This document shows positions 59,725-64,000 of a DNA stretch of 64,000 nucleotides, piece by piece. Source of the stretch: Mycobacterium spongiae (GTDB lineage: Bacteria; Actinomycetota; Actinomycetes; Mycobacteriales; Mycobacteriaceae); the NCBI RefSeq assembly GCF_018278905.1, contig NZ_CP046600.1:2170001-2234000 (forward strand), in the 5' to 3' direction. Numbering within the stretch: the stretch's first letter is position 1; every line of letters starts with the position of its first letter. The translations under genes and the position numbers were made by a program. The notes below the pieces were generated by a model. The model ran no database searches and was not told where the DNA came from. It was given only the letters and a program-made list of their open reading frames with translations.

Positions 59725-61148
59725 CGACCGGGGTGGTCGTCGGTGCCGGACCCAATGGCCTGGCAGCTGCGATCAAGCTGGCCCGCCACGGTGTCGACGT
59801 TCGTGTGCTCGAGGCTAGCGACACCATCGGTGGCGGAGCGCGTTCCAGTGAACTGACGGTGCCCGGGGTCATCCACGACCATTGCTCGGCGTTTCATCCG
59901 TTGGGTGTCGGCTCGCCATTCTGGAAGGAGCTCGCCCTCCACCGATATGGGCTGACGTGGCAGTGGCCCGAAATCGACTGCGCGCACCCCCTCGACGATG
60001 GCACCGCTGGGTTGCTCTATCAATCGATCGAGGCCACTGCGGTCGGACTGGGACTCGATGCCGGCCGGTGGCGTGGCGCGGTCGGTGACCTTGCGGCTGA
60101 ATTCGATGACTTGGCCCAGGATTTGCTGCGCCCGGTTCTTAACATCCCGCGTCACCCAATCCGCCTCGCTCGTTTCGGTCCACGCGCGGTGTTGCCGGCC
60201 ACCGCAATGGCGCGGTGGTTCCGGACCGAGGAGGCGCGGGCGCTGTTCGGTGGCGCCGCCGCACACATCTACACGCGGCTCGACCGCCCCCTGACGGCAT
60301 CGCTCGGGTTGATGATCCTGGCCAGTGGCCACCGCTACGGTTGGCCCGTGGCCCAGGGCGGATCCGGGGCGATTACGCAGGCCCTGGCGGCGGCTCTGCG
60401 CGCCCACGGCGGCCGTATCACGACCGGTGTGACAGTCACGCGTCGCGAGGACATTCCCGACGCCGACATCGTCATGCTCGACCTCAGTCCAGCAGGGGTC
60501 CTGGGGATCTACGGCGACGTCATTCCGGGCCGGATCAAGCGGTCTTACCGTCGTTACCGGCAAGGATCGTCGGCGTTCAAGGTCGACTTCGCCATCGAGG
60601 GCGATATTCCCTGGACGAACCCCGACTGCGGTCGCGCGGGCACCGTTCACCTCGGCGGGACGTTCGCCGAGATCGCCGACACCGAACGCCAACGCGCGCA
60701 GGGGACGATGGTGCAACGCCCTTTCGTGCTCGTCGGTCAGCAGTACGTGGCCGACCCAACGCGATCGGCGAGCAACGTCAACCCGATCTGGGCCTATGCA
60801 CACGTGCCATTCGGCTACACCGGTGACGCGACCGACGCAGTCGTCAACCAGATCGAGCGGTTCGCGCCTGGGTTCCGGGACCGCATCACCGCAACGGTCA
60901 GCACGTCCACCACCGAACTGCATGACTACAACCGAAACTTTGTTGGCGGAGACATCATTGGCGGCGCGAACGACCGCCTCCAGGTCATCTTCCGCCCGCG
61001 GGTGGCCGTCGATCCCTATGCGATTGGGGTGCCGGGCGTCTACTTGTGTTCGCAATCCGCGCCACCCGGCGCCGGGGTCCACGGATTGTGCGGGTATTAC
61101 GCCGCCCAATCAGCGCTGCGCTGGCTGCGCACGCGACGCGCGCATTGA
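59721..61148 (+). CDS. phytoene-dehydrogenase-like FAD oxidoreductase, Rv1432-like
   Basis: 475 residues with an N-terminal FAD Rossmann motif (GVVVGAGPNGLAAAIKLARHG followed by the Glu of VLEASDTIGGGARSSE) and a C-terminal FAD-contact region with PGVYLCSQSAPPGAGVHGLCGYYAA. This is the carotenoid desaturase/isomerase and amine-oxidase-like class. The conserved pairing with the DUF3556 membrane protein suggests a membrane lipid or isoprenoid substrate, by inference only. No carotenoid synthesis genes are in the window. Confidence 0.88.
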   Translation: MTTGVVVGAGPNGLAAAIKLARHGVDVRVLEASDTIGGGARSSELTVPGVIHDHCSAFHPLGVGSPFWKELALHRYGLTWQWPEIDCAHPLDDGTAGLLYQSIEATAVGLGLDAGRWRGAVGDLAAEFDDLAQDLLRPVLNIPRHPIRLARFGPRAVLPATAMARWFRTEEARALFGGAAAHIYTRLDRPLTASLGLMILASGHRYGWPVAQGGSGAITQALAAALRAHGGRITTGVTVTRREDIPDADIVMLDLSPAGVLGIYGDVIPGRIKRSYRRYRQGSSAFKVDFAIEGDIPWTNPDCGRAGTVHLGGTFAEIADTERQRAQGTMVQRPFVLVGQQYVADPTRSASNVNPIWAYAHVPFGYTGDATDAVVNQIERFAPGFRDRITATVSTSTTELHDYNRNFVGGDIIGGANDRLQVIFRPRVAVDPYAIGVPGVYLCSQSAPPGAGVHGLCGYYAAQSALRWLRTRRAH

Positions 61149-61302
61149 CCCGTCGTCGGTCTCGGGTGCGTGGGTTAATTCGCTGTAGCCAAAATGTGAC
61201 AGAGGCTTGATCGAATTACCAACGCGCGCCTGCACTTCCACCGCTGCGAGCACCCTTACCATCACTATCGCAGTGCTATCAATCAATAGAGGAATCGAAG
61301 TC

Positions 61303-62118
61303 ATGCGTGCGATTGTTCGGTGTGTTATCGCCATCCTTGGTATCGCCGCGAGCGTGGTTGCGGAGCCAGCCGTAGTAGACCTGGCGGCAGTGAACCACGC
61401 CTATAGATTCGCCATCGCCTCGGTAGCGCCGACGGGGGGCGAGGTGGTGGGCGTGGCCCACCCCGTGATGGTGACGTTCGCTGCGCCCATCACCAACTCC
61501 GCCGACCGTGAGGCCGCTGAGCGTGCCATTGACATCACATCGGCACCCGCGATGACCGGCAAGTTCGAATGGCTCGACAACGATGTCGCGCAATGGGTCC
61601 CCGACCGATTCTGGCCGGCACACAGCGATGTAGCGCTCTCGGTGGGCGGAGTGTCCACGAACTTCGCAACAGGTCCCGCCGTCGTGGGTGTTGCCAGCAT
61701 TTCGGAGCACACGTTCACCGTGAGCATTGACGGGGTCGAGGCCGGCCCCACGCCCCCATTACCGGCGCCGCACCACCGACCGCACTTCGGCGAAGAGGGG
61801 GTGATGCCGGCCTCCATGGGCAGGCCAGAGTTCCCGACGCCTGTCGGCACCTACACAGTGCTGTCCAAGGAACGCTCCGTGCTCATGGATTCGAGCAGTG
61901 TCGGCATCCCCGTCGACGATCCCGATGGCTACCTGCTTCCGGTGGATTATGCCCTCCGGATCACCCGCCGGGGCCTCTTCGTGCATTCGGCGCCATGGGC
62001 CATTCCATCACTGGGACTGCAGAATGTCAGCCACGGCTGCATCAGCCTAAGCCCCGAGGACGCGGAGTGGTACTACAACGCGGTCAATGTGGGCGACCCG
62101 GTGATTGTGCTGGAATAG
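61303..62118 (+). CDS. L,D-transpeptidase LdtC-type (Rv1433-like)
   Basis: 271 residues that cross-link peptidoglycan through 3-3 bonds outside the membrane. An N-terminal signal (MRAIVRCVIAILGIAASVVAEPA) precedes an Ig-like domain with GGEVVGVAHPVMVTFAAPI, and the YkuD domain with FPTPVGTYTV, LFVHSAPWAIPS and the catalytic motif SHGCISLSPEDAEWY (Cys). ATG 61303 has AGAGGAATC upstream and gives the length I recall for M. tuberculosis Rv1433; the frame is open from 61207. Confidence 0.94.
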   Translation: MRAIVRCVIAILGIAASVVAEPAVVDLAAVNHAYRFAIASVAPTGGEVVGVAHPVMVTFAAPITNSADREAAERAIDITSAPAMTGKFEWLDNDVAQWVPDRFWPAHSDVALSVGGVSTNFATGPAVVGVASISEHTFTVSIDGVEAGPTPPLPAPHHRPHFGEEGVMPASMGRPEFPTPVGTYTVLSKERSVLMDSSSVGIPVDDPDGYLLPVDYALRITRRGLFVHSAPWAIPSLGLQNVSHGCISLSPEDAEWYYNAVNVGDPVIVLE

Positions 62119-62532
62119 CGGCAGCGACGATTTCTCGCGTCCCGACGCGGTTTCGTGCTCAGACGATGCGCTGATGATCTGGGGGGTGCGCGCGCGTGTC
62201 GAGATGTTCGTGCCGCGGCCGCCGTTTCACTGTTGTGTTCGCCGTTGTTGACGTTGTTGACGCATCGACGATTGCGCGTACCCCATGCCGCCGAGCGGCG
62301 TGAGGTGCCGGTATTTCCGCTGGGCGCACCTTCGAGACAGGGTCAATCACCGACGTAGTTCGTCGCTCGGACGCTTTATCGCTTAGCCCGGTGCGGCGTC
62401 GGCGCTGTGAGCGGGCTTCCCTTCCCGCGCGCAGCACCTACCCGACAGGGACGGAACCGGCAGGCGACGCCCCGAAGTTTCGCTCAACCTCACAGAACAG
62501 GCGCCGGAAGAGGGGCTGGTCGGGGGTCGGCC
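62119..62532. other. 414-bp gap between the L,D-transpeptidase and the repeat protein, no gene supported
   Basis: M. tuberculosis has a very short hypothetical gene (Rv1434) around here; no equivalent can be supported. Overlapping frames on both strands (62155-62358 plus, 62159-62437 minus) have no protein character. A direct repeat GTTGTTGACGTTGTTGACG lies near 62241. The region is convergent between the two flanking genes, but no clear stem-loop terminator was found. Confidence 0.4.
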
Positions 62533-63396
62533 TCAGTGGCCAGCTGCAGGCGCATCCGACGGACCGGGCGGAACCGGCTGGCCGGGCACGGGCCCGCCAG
62601 CTGGCGCCGGATCAGTCGGCGCATCCTTGGCCCCAGACATGCCGATCATCGGAGCACTGGCCACGCCTCCGGCGGGAGCACCCGCCGGGACCGGCGCAAG
62701 GGCAATCAGCGGAGTGCCCAGGGGCACGACTGGTGCCGGTGCCGCCGCCACCACGGGGACAGGTGCGCCTGCCGGGACGGGGACGGGTGCGCCCGCGGGG
62801 ATGGGCACGGGTGCGCCCGCGGGGATGGGCACCGGTGCGCCGGCGGGGATGGGCACCGGTGCGCCGGCGGGGATGGGCACCGGTGCGCCGGCGGGGATCG
62901 GCAGGGGTGCGCCGGCGGGGATCGGCAGGGGTGCGCCGGCGGGGATGGGCACCGGTGCGCCAGCGGGAATGGGCACGGGTGCGCCAGCGGGGACGGGGAC
63001 CGGTGCGCCCGCGGGGACGGGGACCGGTGCGCCCGCGGGGACGGGGACCGGTGCGCCCGCCGGCACCGGTACCGGTGCGCCAACTGGCACCGGAGCGCCC
63101 CCTGGCAGCGGTCCAGGCACAACAAACGGAACGCCAGCCATGTCAGTGATTGCGGCACTGCACACGTCCGCGCCGGCCGGCCCGCCACCGGCCACAGGCC
63201 CGCCGGTGGCTGCTGGGTCGCCAATGGCTGCTGGCCCGCCGGCGGCTGCCGGCGCCTCGCCTGACATCCCTTCGATGCACGCGTAGCCACCCGTAATCAG
63301 CGGGTCCGCGGCCGCATCCGGGCTCAACGCTATAGCGGCTCCGCACAACCCAGCGCTGGCAACTACCTTGATGTTGAACCGATCGACGATCGCCAT
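62533..63396 (-). CDS. Pro/Gly/Val-rich secreted repeat protein, Rv1435c-like
   Basis: 287 residues. The signal peptide MAIVDRFNIKVVASAGLCG ends around SPDAAA, matching the M. tuberculosis homologue. The mature start ADPLITGGYACIEGM contains one Cys, and another occurs in ADVCSAAITDMAG. Then comes a repeat domain of 13 copies of an 8-residue GAPVP(V/I)PA unit, and a Pro/Gly/Ala tail. The structure should be extended and polyproline-like, plausibly surface exposed. M. tuberculosis Rv1435c is about 200 residues, so the repeat is expanded here. ATG 63396 is chosen because it starts the signal peptide. Confidence 0.88.
   Translation of the reverse strand: MAIVDRFNIKVVASAGLCGAAIALSPDAAADPLITGGYACIEGMSGEAPAAAGGPAAIGDPAATGGPVAGGGPAGADVCSAAITDMAGVPFVVPGPLPGGAPVPVGAPVPVPAGAPVPVPAGAPVPVPAGAPVPVPAGAPVPIPAGAPVPIPAGAPLPIPAGAPLPIPAGAPVPIPAGAPVPIPAGAPVPIPAGAPVPIPAGAPVPVPAGAPVPVVAAAPAPVVPLGTPLIALAPVPAGAPAGGVASAPMIGMSGAKDAPTDPAPAGGPVPGQPVPPGPSDAPAAGH
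62762..63091 (-). repeat. 24-bp coding minisatellite, 13 units plus a partial copy
   Basis: The plus-strand word GGTGCGCC recurs every 24 bp from 62762 to 63074. Units differ mostly at one or two third-codon positions and at a V/I and a P/L change, and fall into blocks of identical neighbours, for example the three GGGGATGGGCACC units, the two GGGATCGGCAGG units and the three GGGGACGGGGACC units. That pattern is typical of slippage or unequal crossing-over by one or two units. The frame is kept because 24 is a multiple of 3. Confidence 0.95.
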
Positions 63397-63569
63397 CAGC
63401 GTCAACTCTCCTCTATTCGCGCTCAGACATTTCCGCAATCCGTTGGTCCAGCAGAACCGCATAGCCGTACCGAGATCTTTTTCAACGACCGGCCCGATTG
63501 TCGGTAGCCGACGTGCAACATGAGCGGCGCCGCACCGCGCTGTGTCCAAATGGTGACGTCACGACGACG

Positions 63570-63795
63570 TCACAAGTCAGCGCACCCTCCCCGGACCCTC
63601 ACCGACCTGCGCCGATGGCATCTCGCGGGTGTTTCGTACTCGTCGAAGAACACGCCGGGGCGCCCGCACACGAACTCGCCGGACTCGGCCTTCGGCACCA
63701 ACCGAAGGCCGGCGATCTTGTCTTCCGGCCGGGGGGACCAATTGGCGGTCGGCGGGAGAGCCCACTGCTGCCCGTTCTCGTCAACCGCGGACGGC
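63570..63795 (-). pseudogene. protein-like orphan fragment, minus strand
   Basis: Between the TetR-like gene and the repeat-protein gene, the minus strand reads SAVDENGQQWALPPTANWSPRPEDK, then IAGLRLVPKAESGEFVCGRPGVFF and DEYETPARC, with normal protein composition and no stop for about 75 codons. No ATG or GTG precedes it; the frame runs back into the TetR-like gene in another phase. It looks like the remains of a larger gene. I do not recognise the family. Confidence 0.35.
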
Positions 63796-64000
63796 GATCC
63801 CAACCTTGCGCATGACGTGGGCGGTCGCTTGATCGAGCAGCTCGGATCGTAAGTCCAGCTTGTTAATCGCATCACCATTGATCGCTCCGGCCAAGCCGTG
63901 CATGGACGACCAGATGAACAGCGCGTCAAGATCGATCTGATCTGGTTGCGACGGCTCCGGGCCGTGAATGCGACGCATGACTTGGCGCAGGATGTCGAAG
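63781..64000 (-). CDS. TetR-family regulator, C-terminal part only (cut by window edge)
   Basis: The minus-strand frame enters from the right edge and reads FDILRQVMRRIHGPEPSQPDQIDLDALFIWSSMHGLAGAI, then NGDAINKLDLRSELLDQATAHVMRKVGIAVRG, ending at 63781. The helix with WSSMHGLAGAI and the following 'LRSELLDQATAHVMR' resemble the ligand-binding C-terminal helices of TetR repressors. The DNA-binding part lies outside the window, so the assignment is a family-level guess. Confidence 0.55.
   Translation of the reverse strand, partial: FDILRQVMRRIHGPEPSQPDQIDLDALFIWSSMHGLAGAINGDAINKLDLRSELLDQATAHVMRKVGIAVRG

Noticed and set aside
62627-63286. Long plus-strand frames rich in Gly-Thr-Ala-Pro through the 24-bp repeat
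   Set aside because: A repeat whose unit is a multiple of 3 opens several frames at once. Only the minus-strand reading has a signal peptide and matches a known mycobacterial protein.

Overview
The window is high-GC, densely packed actinobacterial DNA. The protein set (mIHF, WhiA, a PE-family protein, LprG/P55, CYP132, PriA without helicase motifs, MIRU-type repeats) places it in a slow-growing Mycobacterium close to, but not inside, the M. tuberculosis complex. Most genes read as close homologues of M. tuberculosis H37Rv genes, roughly the Rv1377c to Rv1435c block. The left end (pepQ-efp-nusB and the Rv2532c/Rv2531c homologues) lies far away in H37Rv. Comparisons with H37Rv here are from memory, not from a search. 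I cannot name the species.

Layout. 1-5.5 kb: pepQ (cut by the window edge), efp, nusB, a small membrane protein and a large PLP-dependent decarboxylase. 5.6-7.6 kb: a beta-lactamase-fold hydrolase and a methyltransferase on the minus strand. 7.7-16.6 kb: the UMP operon pyrR-pyrB-pyrC-(membrane protein)-carA-carB-pyrF. It is preceded by a PyrR-binding RNA element and an 11-codon mini-cistron, and MIRU repeats sit at two of its junctions. 17.1-21.4 kb: mihF, a MIRU-like tandem array, gmk, rpoZ, coaBC, metK. 21.6-26.6 kb: a minus-strand oxidative cluster (P450 CYP132, a Baeyer-Villiger-type monooxygenase, an alpha/beta hydrolase) divergent from an AraC regulator. 26.7-30 kb: an HpcH/HpaI-type aldolase, the esterase nlhH and a frameshifted lipI. 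29.9-38 kb: a YhhN-like protein, priA, a MarR regulator, a methyltransferase, fmt, rsmB, rpe.

37.9-44.5 kb: riboflavin genes (ribD, riboflavin synthase, ribA2, ribH) with the minus-strand lprG-p55 lipid-export operon inserted among them. 44.5-50.2 kb: a small secreted protein, a 20-bp-periodic repeat, then the uvrC-rapZ-yvcK-like-whiA operon. 50.3-62.1 kb: lipid and cell-envelope genes (a WS/DGAT acyltransferase, lipO-fadD12-acyltransferase, a PE-PPE esterase, a DUF3556 membrane protein with a carotenoid-type oxidoreductase, an L,D-transpeptidase). 62.5-64 kb: a repeat-rich Pro/Gly/Val secreted protein and the C-terminal end of a TetR-like regulator cut by the window edge.

Most genes overlap at ATGA or similar junctions, so long polycistronic operons dominate. 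The less ordinary content is in the pyr leader, the MIRU and minisatellite repeats, the P450/BVMO/hydrolase cluster, the lipI frameshift, and AT-rich inverted-repeat islands around the MarR and methyltransferase genes. No tRNA, rRNA, CRISPR array, insertion sequence or prophage was recognised.
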